This document shows positions 24,018 through 30,795 of a DNA stretch of 34,805 bases, piece after piece; within the stretch, counting starts at the first letter, position 1; every line of letters starts with the position of its first letter. Made by a program: the position numbers and the translations under genes. This stretch comes from Candidatus Bathyarchaeota archaeon. Its GTDB lineage: Archaea > Thermoproteota > Bathyarchaeia > RBG-16-48-13 > GCA-020355125. A model generated the notes under the pieces. It was not told the DNA's origin, did not search any database, and saw only the letters and a list, made by a program, of their open reading frames with translations. Where the stretch lies: assembly GCA_026015035.1 (NCBI GenBank), contig JAOZHB010000027.1, positions 1 through 34,805 on the forward strand, given 5' to 3'.

Positions 24018-24026
24018 CTAGCTAGC
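24018..24026. repeat. CTAGCTAGC palindrome
   Basis: Lies 17 bases beyond the stop codon of the HD-domain gene. Confidence 0.65.
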
Positions 24027-24042
24027 AATGACTCTTTATGCA

Positions 24043-24834
24043 TCATATTTCAAACAGTTCGATGACTTTTGCTTCCTTTTCCCCGGTTATCCTGGCGACG
24101 ACGTGGATATAATTCTCTAAGCCCGAGTTTCTGATCTTGTTTCTCAATAACTCGTCGACCTGAAATATGCCGGCGGAACCGGTCATCGATATGTTGATTA
24201 TCACGGGCTTATCCCCGCCCTCCTCGATTTTCACCCGCTTAATGGAGAGAGCGGAGACGGAGTGAATGTTGATTTTTCCCGCCTCGAACGGAATTCGCGC
24301 TCGTCCCTGCTCCATGTCTACGGCATCTGCTACCCTGACAACCCCTGCCTCGATGGTCAGGGGTCTCATCTGATGGTGATGGGTCGAGAGGGCATGAAGG
24401 ATCTCTGACGTCAAAATGACCGCTTGTGTCTCATCGTACATCGATCCGAGGTAGCTCTCTAGAAAGCCCACCGATAGAAAGATGCTGTGCTCATCATGCT
24501 TTTCTCGTTCAACGGCCATCCCGAGATCGTGGAGGACCGAAGCAAGCACCACGACGACTTCCGCGTCCTCATCCGTTAAACCGTAGTCCTTGACGACGTT
24601 GGGGACCACCCCACGCTTCATCAGGATCCGCAGAATCTTCAAAGCCGAGTTCGCCACGATCTTGACGTGGGTTGGCCCGTGATCGGAGTATCCCATGCGG
24701 TCGATAGCCATCACGTTGGCGCATCTCCAAAAGGTCTGTATCCGAACGTCCTCACTGATCGTCTGCATCAACGTCTTAAGTTTCTCGTTTTTCCCGCAGG
24801 GAACCCTTAGAATATTACGCGACAGAGTTTCCAC
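24043..24834 (-). CDS. HD-domain phosphohydrolase
   Basis: This 263-residue protein has a complete HD metal site: H56 (HGPTHV), H102-D103 (VLHDLGMAVE) and D170 (VVRVADAVDM). A further His cluster (HALSTHHHQ, 147-155) is typical of the larger archaeal HD group. HD proteins hydrolyse phosphate esters, often of nucleotides or cyclic nucleotides; the substrate here cannot be read from sequence. The C-terminal 80 residues form a separate alpha/beta region. The start is a GTG without a convincing ribosome-binding site. It is transcribed away from the AT-rich stretch on its right. Confidence 0.85.
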   Translation of the reverse strand: METLSRNILRVPCGKNEKLKTLMQTISEDVRIQTFWRCANVMAIDRMGYSDHGPTHVKIVANSALKILRILMKRGVVPNVVKDYGLTDEDAEVVVVLASVLHDLGMAVEREKHDEHSIFLSVGFLESYLGSMYDETQAVILTSEILHALSTHHHQMRPLTIEAGVVRVADAVDMEQGRARIPFEAGKINIHSVSALSIKRVKIEEGGDKPVIINISMTGSAGIFQVDELLRNKIRNSGLENYIHVVARITGEKEAKVIELFEI

Positions 24835-24970
24835 CTCACTAGGTTACACTAGACCAATGGGGCTTTTAAACTCGTGGTTTGCTTTCTCCAACGCAAGAAT
24901 CGCAAGATTAGTATTGACGACCTCGCTCGCGTGTGTGTAGTTGTCTTCCCAATCAGAAGGAGTAATCTAT

Positions 24971-24995
24971 AGTAGCTACTTTCTATAAGCTAGTT
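24971..24995. repeat. AGTAGCTACT palindrome and AAGCTAG unit
   Basis: A 10-base palindrome with the single-unit form TAGCTA, followed within 10 bases by a TAAGCTAGTTA segment. Weaker relatives of the CTAG sites. Confidence 0.45.
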
Positions 24996-25064
24996 AGGAT
25001 TTACGGCATCCATTAATGCTTCAATTCTTGTACTTCATAAACGTGGTAAACTGTTATGCTTACA

Positions 25065-25217
25065 TCATAAATGCTGAAGAGTCAAGCCACGAAGGAGGTA
25101 CATCATCTCTACACCACCAACAAGGCTACGGTAAATATACCTCGATAAAAGCATCGTTGCAGATAAAAATAATGCTGTGAAACCCAACAGTAGACTGATA
25201 AAATGTTTCTGTTTCAT
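25065..25217 (-). CDS. Possible 50-aa membrane protein
   Basis: A 50-codon minus-strand ORF below the track cutoff. The product has a short basic start (MKQKHF), one clear hydrophobic helix (ISLLLGFTALFLSATMLL), then a basic region and a second, weaker hydrophobic part. A TATA-like AAAAGTATACAAT (about 25253-25265) lies about 40 bases upstream, with a TAGCTAGCTA palindrome between it and the expected transcription start. CAGGAC precedes the ATG. No family recognised. Confidence 0.4.
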   Translation of the reverse strand: MKQKHFISLLLGFTALFLSATMLLSRYIYRSLVGGVEMMYLLRGLTLQHL

Positions 25218-25242
25218 GTCCTGTTAGACTTGTGATCCCTGT

Positions 25243-25252
25243 TAGCTAGCTA
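25243..25252. repeat. TAGCTAGCTA palindrome
   Basis: Perfect 10-base palindrome upstream of the 50-aa ORF, immediately next to a TATA-like element. Confidence 0.7.
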
Positions 25253-25365
25253 TTGTATACTTTTGAGTGCAGTGTCTTGCAGTGTAGACATCCAGCTTAA
25301 GTATCGATGCCACTGATTGTCGTTACAGAGAAGATAGTAAAAATTGAAAAAAGGAGGAAAATAAC

Positions 25366-25619
25366 TTGAAGCGCGCGCGCGCTCAACTAAAGCTGGCTAC
25401 TCTCGAGTATAAGGGTGCGATTCTTAAAAGTGGGAAGGCCATTGGTGGAAGTTTGGTGGGGGCGGCGGAATCATCGAAGTCGACTCCCTTGAAGAACTTG
25501 CGGCTATCCTCGGTAACGCCCCAAACGCGGGATTCGTTCGTTACGAGGTACATGGATTAACTACGCTCGAAGCAACGAAAAAAGTGATACAGCAACAACT
25601 TGAAGGGCTCAGAAGCTAG
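25366..25619 (+). pseudogene. Frameshifted small gene, dimeric alpha-beta-barrel (YciI-like)
   Basis: The first part reads from a TTG with GGAGG 8 bases upstream (LATLEYKGAILKSGKAIGG). The second, in the -1 frame, reads GGIIEVDSLEELAAILGNAP and then FVRYEVHGLTTLEATKKVIQ to a TAG at 25617. Joined across the G5 tract at 25458-25462 they give one coherent sequence. The GGG-IIEVDS-EEL pattern after a gkaiaGG turn resembles small dimeric alpha-beta-barrel proteins of the YciI/muconolactone-isomerase kind. The usual first 25-30 residues are missing, and the frame begins inside the AGCGCGCGCGCGCT palindrome. A one-base loss in the G-run (mutation or assembly error) or -1 slippage explains the shift. 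The track's 64-aa ORF is only the broken front half. Confidence 0.5.
25370..25383. repeat. AGCGCGCGCGCGCT palindrome
   Basis: Perfect 14-base palindrome, the longest pure GC-type copy, at the truncated start of the frameshifted gene. Confidence 0.8.
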
Positions 25620-25631
25620 GTAGCTAGCTAC
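25620..25631. repeat. GTAGCTAGCTAC palindrome
   Basis: Perfect 12-base palindrome starting one base after the stop codon of the frameshifted gene. The remnant is thus bracketed by one GC-type and one CTAG-type palindrome. Confidence 0.8.
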
Positions 25632-25690
25632 TCTGCTAGAAAAATGAACTCCTTCTTTTTGATTCTCCGTCCTTATTTCAAATCGAAATC

Positions 25691-26647
25691 GTGAGGGAGC
25701 GAATATCCGTGAATACTGCTAACGTAATTCAAAAACAAAATCTCTTCCAGCAGGGACGGTGTCCCGAGTGTAGCGGCAGCGAGTTTGTGACGGACAAGGA
25801 GACCGGTGAGATCGCGTGCAGCCAATGCGGCCTCGTTCTCCAGGAAAAGGTCCTCGACCAGAAGCCCGAGTGGCGAGCCTTCACCCCCGAAGAGACGCGG
25901 AAGAAGGTCCGGACCGGTCCCCCCATCAGCCTCAAACGATTCGACATGGGCCTCTCTACTACCTTCCGCCCCTACAAGGACTCCTACGGTCGATCCCTCC
26001 CCATGCACGCACGCCTCAAGATGACTCGGCTGCGCAAGTGGAACAACCGCGCCCGCGTCCAATCCTCCGCTCAGCGGAACCTCTCCCAGGCCATGAACGA
26101 GCTTACCCGCCTCTCCGACAAACTCCACACCCCCGCGAGTGTCGAGGAGAACGCGTCCCTCATCTACCGGAAGGCCTTGGACAAGGGGTTGATCCGGGGA
26201 CGCTCCATCAAGAGCATCGCCGCTGCTTCCCTATATGCGGCATGCAGGTTAGAGAGTACGCCACGAAGCCTTAAGGAAGTTGCAGAGGCAAGTACGAGGC
26301 GACGAAAAGAGATCTCAAGAGGCTATAGACTTCTACAACAAAACCTCAACATCAGGATGCCTGTGGACGATCCAGCTAAATATGTCTCAAAAATCGCTTC
26401 ACGTGTACGGCTTGACCAAACAACTGAAAATCTCGCGATAAGGCTCCTTCAAAAGGCGAAAAAAATTAAGGAGGATGTCGGAAAAGGCCCCACAGGCATA
26501 GCGGCCGCAGCGTTATATATTGCCGCTATCATGAACGAGAGCAAGGTGACCCAGAGAGAACTCGCTAAGGCTGCGGGTGTAACAGAGGTCACTGTTCGAA
26601 ACCGCTATGGTGGACTTAATAAGAGTCTTGATTTGGGATTGAAATGA
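25691..26647 (+). CDS. tfb: Transcription initiation factor B (TFB)
   Basis: This is a 318-residue archaeal TFB. It recruits RNA polymerase to TATA-bound TBP. An N-terminal zinc ribbon (C24, C27, C43, C46) is followed by the B-reader/linker (PEWRAFTPEE) and two cyclin-like repeats: the first around IKSIAAASLYAACR, the second around GPTGIAAAALYIAAI. It ends with a recognition helix ELAKAAGVTEVTVRNRY. A GTG at 25709 behind GAGGGAG is an alternative start. Codon use changes sharply at about 26231 (residue 181). Before it nearly all codons end in C or G and arginine is CGN; after it A/T endings are common and AGA/AGG appear repeatedly. The protein looks intact throughout, so the gene is probably a recombination mosaic between TFB copies. 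Confidence 0.96.
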   Translation: MRERISVNTANVIQKQNLFQQGRCPECSGSEFVTDKETGEIACSQCGLVLQEKVLDQKPEWRAFTPEETRKKVRTGPPISLKRFDMGLSTTFRPYKDSYGRSLPMHARLKMTRLRKWNNRARVQSSAQRNLSQAMNELTRLSDKLHTPASVEENASLIYRKALDKGLIRGRSIKSIAAASLYAACRLESTPRSLKEVAEASTRRRKEISRGYRLLQQNLNIRMPVDDPAKYVSKIASRVRLDQTTENLAIRLLQKAKKIKEDVGKGPTGIAAAALYIAAIMNESKVTQRELAKAAGVTEVTVRNRYGGLNKSLDLGLK

Positions 26648-26682
26648 GTTCCTAGGGGCCAAACGTCCTTCATTTTCAAGGT

Positions 26683-26838
26683 CTACTTGTATACGATTTC
26701 AGCCTCCACCACCTGCGGGAAGTATTTCAGTGTACGAAGTAGCACGCACGCTATTGCTTTTTTGATGACCTCGATGTCTCGAGTGAGGTCATTCAGTTTT
26801 GAGACTATGCTTTGTAGTTCGTCTTGTACCTCGAGTAG
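26683..26838 (-). pseudogene. C-terminal fragment of an unknown small protein
   Basis: This minus-strand frame is open for about 51 codons and reads as a helical, coiled-coil-like peptide (VQDELQSIVSKLNDLTRDIE, then KAIACVLLRTLKYFP) to a TAG. No usable start codon exists: upstream, the frame is stopped by the TAG inside the TAGCTAGCTA palindrome. This looks like the tail of a gene whose front has been removed at the palindrome. Family not recognised. Confidence 0.35.
26740..26753. repeat. TAGCACGCACGCTA near-palindrome
   Basis: Degenerate copy of TAGCGCGCGCGCTA, close to the copy at 16255 (TAGCGCGCACGCTA). It lies within the gene fragment. Confidence 0.5.
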
Positions 26839-26845
26839 CTAGCTA
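26836..26845. repeat. TAGCTAGCTA palindrome
   Basis: Perfect 10-base palindrome at the broken upstream end of the gene fragment. Confidence 0.7.
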
Positions 26846-27271
26846 TAACGTTGGGAGACAAACTAAAGAGAAATCGTCATAGCGACGGTACGGAGCATAC
26901 AAAGAGAACGATACCAAAAATGGGGCATCTCCACACTTTCGCTTCGAGACATTGGATTCGTTTTCTTCGAAAAACAGATGCTTCACGCGTGATGGTTTGT
27001 GTATGTTAATTAGTCGACTGATCAACATAAGATACGATAGAACCACCTCACATATCCCTCGTGTTTTACCTGACGATAATCGATTTGAGGTGTTGACTTT
27101 TCGTTTTCGGTGAAAGTCATGGTTGATGAGACTTCAGTCTTCACTCGATTTCACCGTCACACCCTTTTTACCTCGCCTTCTGCTCGATTTCCCGTTTAGA
27201 TATCATTATGCTTCCAGCGCGTAGGCGTTAAGCCACTCACCTATACCTTTATTATTTCCCTATCCCCTTCC

Positions 27272-27286
27272 CCCCCTTCAAGGGGG
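27272..27286 (+). promoter_or_regulatory. Hairpin containing the prenyltransferase ribosome-binding site
   Basis: CCCCCTT-C-AAGGGGG is a perfect inverted repeat (realistically a 5-bp GC stem with a TTCAA loop). Its right arm AAGGGGG is the Shine-Dalgarno 4 bases before the GTG. Folding would hide the ribosome-binding site. Confidence 0.5.
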
Positions 27287-27290
27287 AAAA

Positions 27291-28154
27291 GTGGATAAAA
27301 GTAAAGTAGCGGCCTTCACGAGGCTTCTGCGGCCGATAAACGGCGTTATGATGGCGTTTGCTGTCATAATAGGCGCGGTCACCCTTCAAAAGAGCGTGTT
27401 CCCCTTTACGCCTCTTCTCCTGGGATTTGTAACGGCCTTCACCTTAAACGGCGCCTCTATGGTGACTAACGATTACTGGGATCGAAGCGTCGACGCCGTT
27501 AACGAGCCCACCCGCCCTATACCGAGTGGCCAAGTCTCTACAGGCGAAGCCTTACTCTACGCCTTAATCCTAATTGCTATAGGATTGGTCTCGGCTTATC
27601 TGACGAATTTTGCCTGTCTCTTCGTGGCAGTGATTTCCCTCCTTGTCTCCTTGACCTATAATAGGTGGGGGAAGCAGATGGGGCTCTTGGGTAACTTTAT
27701 GGTTAGTGCCTGTGTAGCCATTCCCTTCATCTATGGTGGTCTCATTTATGGGGGGGTAGACTTCACTCAACGAGGGTTTGTCCTCTCGCTTTCCTTCGCG
27801 TTGATGGCTTTTCTCTCAAACACGGGTAGGGAGGTAACCAAGGGGATAGCCGACGTAGAAGGGGATAAAACGAGAAACGTTCGAACCCTCGCCATAAGCC
27901 GTGGTGCGGGGACAGCGGCCTCGATCAGCGTCGTGTTTTATCTTCTCGCCGTCGTCTTAAGCATGTTTGTTTGGGTGTTTGGCTGGGTTTCATGGTGGTA
28001 TCTGCCACTGGTTATACTTGCTGACGGGGGCTTTATATGGTCCTCTGTAATGTTGCTACGGGATCATTCCAAGGAAAATGCTATAAAGGTTAAAAGAAGG
28101 GTTCTTGTTTGGATGTTAATAGGCCTCCTGGCCTTCATTATTGGAGGTGTTTAA
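27291..28154 (+). CDS. UbiA-family prenyltransferase, likely digeranylgeranylglyceryl phosphate synthase
   Basis: This 287-residue membrane protein has about eight hydrophobic helices. The first Asp-rich motif is NDYWDRSVDAVN followed by RPIPSG; the second is VTKGIADVEGDKTRNVRTLA. Both bind Mg-prenyl diphosphate. The length and the LLRPINGVMMAFAV start fit the archaeal enzyme that adds the second geranylgeranyl chain to geranylgeranylglyceryl phosphate in ether-lipid synthesis. Other UbiA enzymes cannot be excluded by sequence alone. GTG start with AAGGGGG upstream. The stop is one base before the hisS GTG, so the two form a tight pair. Confidence 0.87.
   Translation: MDKSKVAAFTRLLRPINGVMMAFAVIIGAVTLQKSVFPFTPLLLGFVTAFTLNGASMVTNDYWDRSVDAVNEPTRPIPSGQVSTGEALLYALILIAIGLVSAYLTNFACLFVAVISLLVSLTYNRWGKQMGLLGNFMVSACVAIPFIYGGLIYGGVDFTQRGFVLSLSFALMAFLSNTGREVTKGIADVEGDKTRNVRTLAISRGAGTAASISVVFYLLAVVLSMFVWVFGWVSWWYLPLVILADGGFIWSSVMLLRDHSKENAIKVKRRVLVWMLIGLLAFIIGGV
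28143..28149 (+). promoter_or_regulatory. Shine-Dalgarno that fixes the hisS start
   Basis: GGAGGTG at the end of the prenyltransferase gene, 6 bases before the GTG at 28156. The track's TTG at 28141 would lie upstream of it. Confidence 0.7.
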
Positions 28155-28155
28155 T

Positions 28156-29451
28156 GTGACGATGTATCGAACCGTTAGAGGAATGCGGGATTTTCTTCCA
28201 GCGGATTTGGCTAAACGCCGATTCGTCGAAGAGAAGGTTCGGGAATGCTTCAACTTGTATGGGTACGACGAGGTTGAGACGCCCATTCTGGAGTCTTTTG
28301 ACTTGATCAGCGCCAAGGCGGGGGACGAGATTCGGCATCGAATGTACTCTTTCAAGGATCTCGGGGGGCGGATGGTCGCTCTGCGACCCGAAATCACCCC
28401 CTCCATTGCGAGGGTCGTCGCGAACAAGCTCCGAACCGAGGTCAAGCCCCTGAAGCTTGGCTACATCGCCAACTGCTTCCGCTACGACAATCCCCAGATG
28501 GGGCGTTACCGGGAGTTCTGGCAGGCTGGCTTCGAACTCTTTGGCTCGAGCCACCCGGTGGCCGACGCCGAGGTTCTTGCGGCCAACAACGCGTTAATGA
28601 GGCGGCTGGGGTTCACCGACTTCTCCATCAAGATCGGCCACGTCGCCATCCTCCGCGACGTTTTCACTGAGGAGAGCATGACAGAAGCCGATCAGAACCG
28701 GTTGATGGAGTTCATGGACAAGCGGGAGCAAACGAAGGTTTTCCGACTCCTCAGCAACTTGCAGGTTTCGGACGGTTGCCAGACGACGATGAAAGAGCTC
28801 TTCACTCTGAGGGGCACCGACTGGAAGCGCCTCCTAGGGAAGGGCCGCCGGATTCTGCAACACAAGGAGGGGGCGTTGGTGGCTTTGGATCATCTGGAAG
28901 CGATCATAGGCTTCGCTCGATCGCTCGGGGTGGAGACGGAGTTTTTCCTAGACCTCGGCTTCGCCAGAGGCTTGGAATACTACACGGGCATGATTTTTGA
29001 GGTTTATGTCCCCGGGTTAGACATTGCCCTTGGAGGCGGTGGACGATACGATCGCCTCGTCGAACTCTTCGGGGGAGAACCGATACCCGCCGTGGGCTGC
29101 GCGCCGGGAATTGACCGGATCGCTTTAGCGCTGGAGAAGAAGGGCCTCTTCCCAGAGCAGTTGACGCACGTGGAGAAGGTTCTCGTGATTGCCATCCAAG
29201 AGGACCTGTTGCCAACGGCGTTGGAACTGGCGTCTGACCTGCGAAAACAGGGCGTTGCCGCCCACAACGAAGTGACGGGGAGAAGCTTGGGCTCCGCCCT
29301 ATCCTACGCAGATAAAAAGAATTACCGCTACGCGGTGATTGTTGGATCAGCTGAATTGGAGAAAGAGTGTGTCATCCTACGCGATTTGAAGGCGGAGACG
29401 CAGAGGGAAGTCCCCATCACCCATCTCTTCACCGAAATAGGACAAAGTTGA
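28156..29451 (+). CDS. hisS: Histidyl-tRNA synthetase
   Basis: This class II synthetase has 431 residues from the GTG at 28156 (start VTMYRTVRGMRDFLP). Motif 2 is in LGYIANCFRYDNPQMGRYREFWQAG. The histidine-specific segments LGFARGLEYYTGMIFE and ALGGGGRYDRL are present, and motif 3 is AVGCAPGIDRIALAL. A C-terminal anticodon-binding domain follows. It charges tRNA-His. Length is normal. It follows the prenyltransferase with 1 base between stop and start, so it is co-transcribed and probably translationally coupled. Confidence 0.96.
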   Translation: MTMYRTVRGMRDFLPADLAKRRFVEEKVRECFNLYGYDEVETPILESFDLISAKAGDEIRHRMYSFKDLGGRMVALRPEITPSIARVVANKLRTEVKPLKLGYIANCFRYDNPQMGRYREFWQAGFELFGSSHPVADAEVLAANNALMRRLGFTDFSIKIGHVAILRDVFTEESMTEADQNRLMEFMDKREQTKVFRLLSNLQVSDGCQTTMKELFTLRGTDWKRLLGKGRRILQHKEGALVALDHLEAIIGFARSLGVETEFFLDLGFARGLEYYTGMIFEVYVPGLDIALGGGGRYDRLVELFGGEPIPAVGCAPGIDRIALALEKKGLFPEQLTHVEKVLVIAIQEDLLPTALELASDLRKQGVAAHNEVTGRSLGSALSYADKKNYRYAVIVGSAELEKECVILRDLKAETQREVPITHLFTEIGQS

Positions 29452-29472
29452 CGCGAGTTCCGACGAAACACA

Positions 29473-29480
29473 TTTTATAT
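29473..29480 (+). promoter_or_regulatory. TATA box of the saccharopine-dehydrogenase-like gene
   Basis: TTTTATAT, about 30 bases before the strong AAGGAGG (29504-29510) and 39 before the TTG start. Confidence 0.55.
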
Positions 29481-29518
29481 GCTGGGGACACTTCCTGTAC
29501 GGTAAGGAGGTTGAGGGA

Positions 29519-30670
29519 TTGAGGATACTGACCATTGGCTGTGGACACATCGGTTCAGTTATCGCTAGGGAATTAGCTGAAGCCTTGCCGTCGGCGGAGA
29601 TCATGATCTCCGATAGCCAACGGGAACGCGCGGAGGAAATTGCGTCCAACATCGGCCTGGATAATGTTCGTTTCATCGAGTTAGACGTTTCCGACCAAAG
29701 GACCGTTGTTAAGGCTTTGACGGACTTCGACCTCGCGGTGGGACTTACCCCCGGCAGGGCGGGGTATGGGGCGGTCAACGCGGCGATTCAGGCGGGGGTG
29801 GACATAGTTGATCTTTCGTACATGTCGGAGGACCCCTTCACGCTGAATGAAGCGGCGTTAGACGCGGGCGTCTGCGTGGTCCCCGATTGCGGTGTCGCAC
29901 CCGGTTTAAGTAACCTTCTCGTGGGTAGAGCGGTCTCCCAGCTCGATGAGGTCCATGAGGTTTCCGTCTTGGTTGGAGGTCTTCCTGAGACGCCGACTCC
30001 TCCGATGAACTACACGGTGACGTGGTGCGTGGAGGATCTGATAGAGGAATACGTTCGAGATGCGTTAATCGTCAAGGACGGCAAGCCGGTCACAGTGAAG
30101 GCACTGGACGGCCTCGAGGAGGTGGAGTTCCCTGGGGTTGGCAGGCTTGAAGCGTTCTACACCGATGGCGTGCGAACGTTACACCACACCGTGAAGGGCG
30201 TCCGAAACATGTGGGAAAAAACGATGAGATACCCTGGCCACGTCGAGAAGATCAAGGTGTTGCGGAGCCTCGGTTTCTTTAGTGGGACGCCCGTTACGGT
30301 GGGGGATGATCACGTTGTTCCCCGCGACTTGACCACCGTCCTGCTAGAACAGCGGTTAGGCGTACCCGGGATAAAAGATGTCGTGGCCATGAGTGTTGCG
30401 GTGGAAGGCTCCGCGAACGGGGTTCCGACCCGCTACCTCTACCGTCTTCTGGATCGGTACGATGAGCTGCAGGGGATAACCGCTATGGCACGAACCACCG
30501 CGTACACCGCCTCCATTATCATCCAGCTCCTCGTCCAAGGCGCAGTCAAAGAACGGGGCGTAGTCCCTCCTGAAGCCCTTGGCATGAACCGTGCTGTGTT
30601 CTACGCTGTCATGACGGAGCTGGAGAAGAAAGGGATACAAATACTCCACGAGCGTGAAAAATTAACCTGA
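29519..30670 (+). CDS. Saccharopine dehydrogenase-like oxidoreductase
   Basis: This 383-residue protein has a Rossmann N-terminus (ILTIGCGHIGSVIARELA) and the VVPDCGVAPGLSNLLVG segment characteristic of the saccharopine dehydrogenase-like group. That group includes lysine 6-dehydrogenase-type and carboxynorspermidine-type enzymes. The later LPETPTPPMNYTVTWCVEDL block fits the same group. It would act as an NAD(P)-dependent amino-acid or imino-acid oxidoreductase. A link to lysine metabolism is tempting given the LysW cluster 7 kb away, but unproven. The start is TTG, supported by AAGGAGG 8 bases upstream. Confidence 0.82.
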   Translation: MRILTIGCGHIGSVIARELAEALPSAEIMISDSQRERAEEIASNIGLDNVRFIELDVSDQRTVVKALTDFDLAVGLTPGRAGYGAVNAAIQAGVDIVDLSYMSEDPFTLNEAALDAGVCVVPDCGVAPGLSNLLVGRAVSQLDEVHEVSVLVGGLPETPTPPMNYTVTWCVEDLIEEYVRDALIVKDGKPVTVKALDGLEEVEFPGVGRLEAFYTDGVRTLHHTVKGVRNMWEKTMRYPGHVEKIKVLRSLGFFSGTPVTVGDDHVVPRDLTTVLLEQRLGVPGIKDVVAMSVAVEGSANGVPTRYLYRLLDRYDELQGITAMARTTAYTASIIIQLLVQGAVKERGVVPPEALGMNRAVFYAVMTELEKKGIQILHEREKLT

Positions 30671-30795
30671 GCGTTGGGTTAAACTAGGCCGTTCCTGAGC
30701 CTGTCTGTCGTTCGTCTGCTTGTAGCTTGAAGCGTAAACCGAAGGCACGCGACTGACGTGGGAGAGCGTATGTTGAGGCCGTGGACGGCTGTGTC

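Larger units (their letters stand above)
26648..27290. other. 643-base gap with gene fragment and palindromes
   Basis: Holds a truncated minus-strand reading frame (26683-26838), a TAGCACGCACGCTA site, a TAGCTAGCTA palindrome and, at its right end, the hairpin before the prenyltransferase gene. A 67-codon minus ORF (26843-27046) has no support. From about 27050 to 27270 I see nothing assignable. Confidence 0.5.

Noticed and set aside
25816-26274. Long alternative-frame ORFs over the front half of tfb on both strands
   Set aside because: They are shadows caused by the very C/G-rich third positions of that half of the gene.
26843-27046. 67-codon minus-strand ORF
   Set aside because: Unstructured composition, no promoter or ribosome-binding site, no family resemblance.
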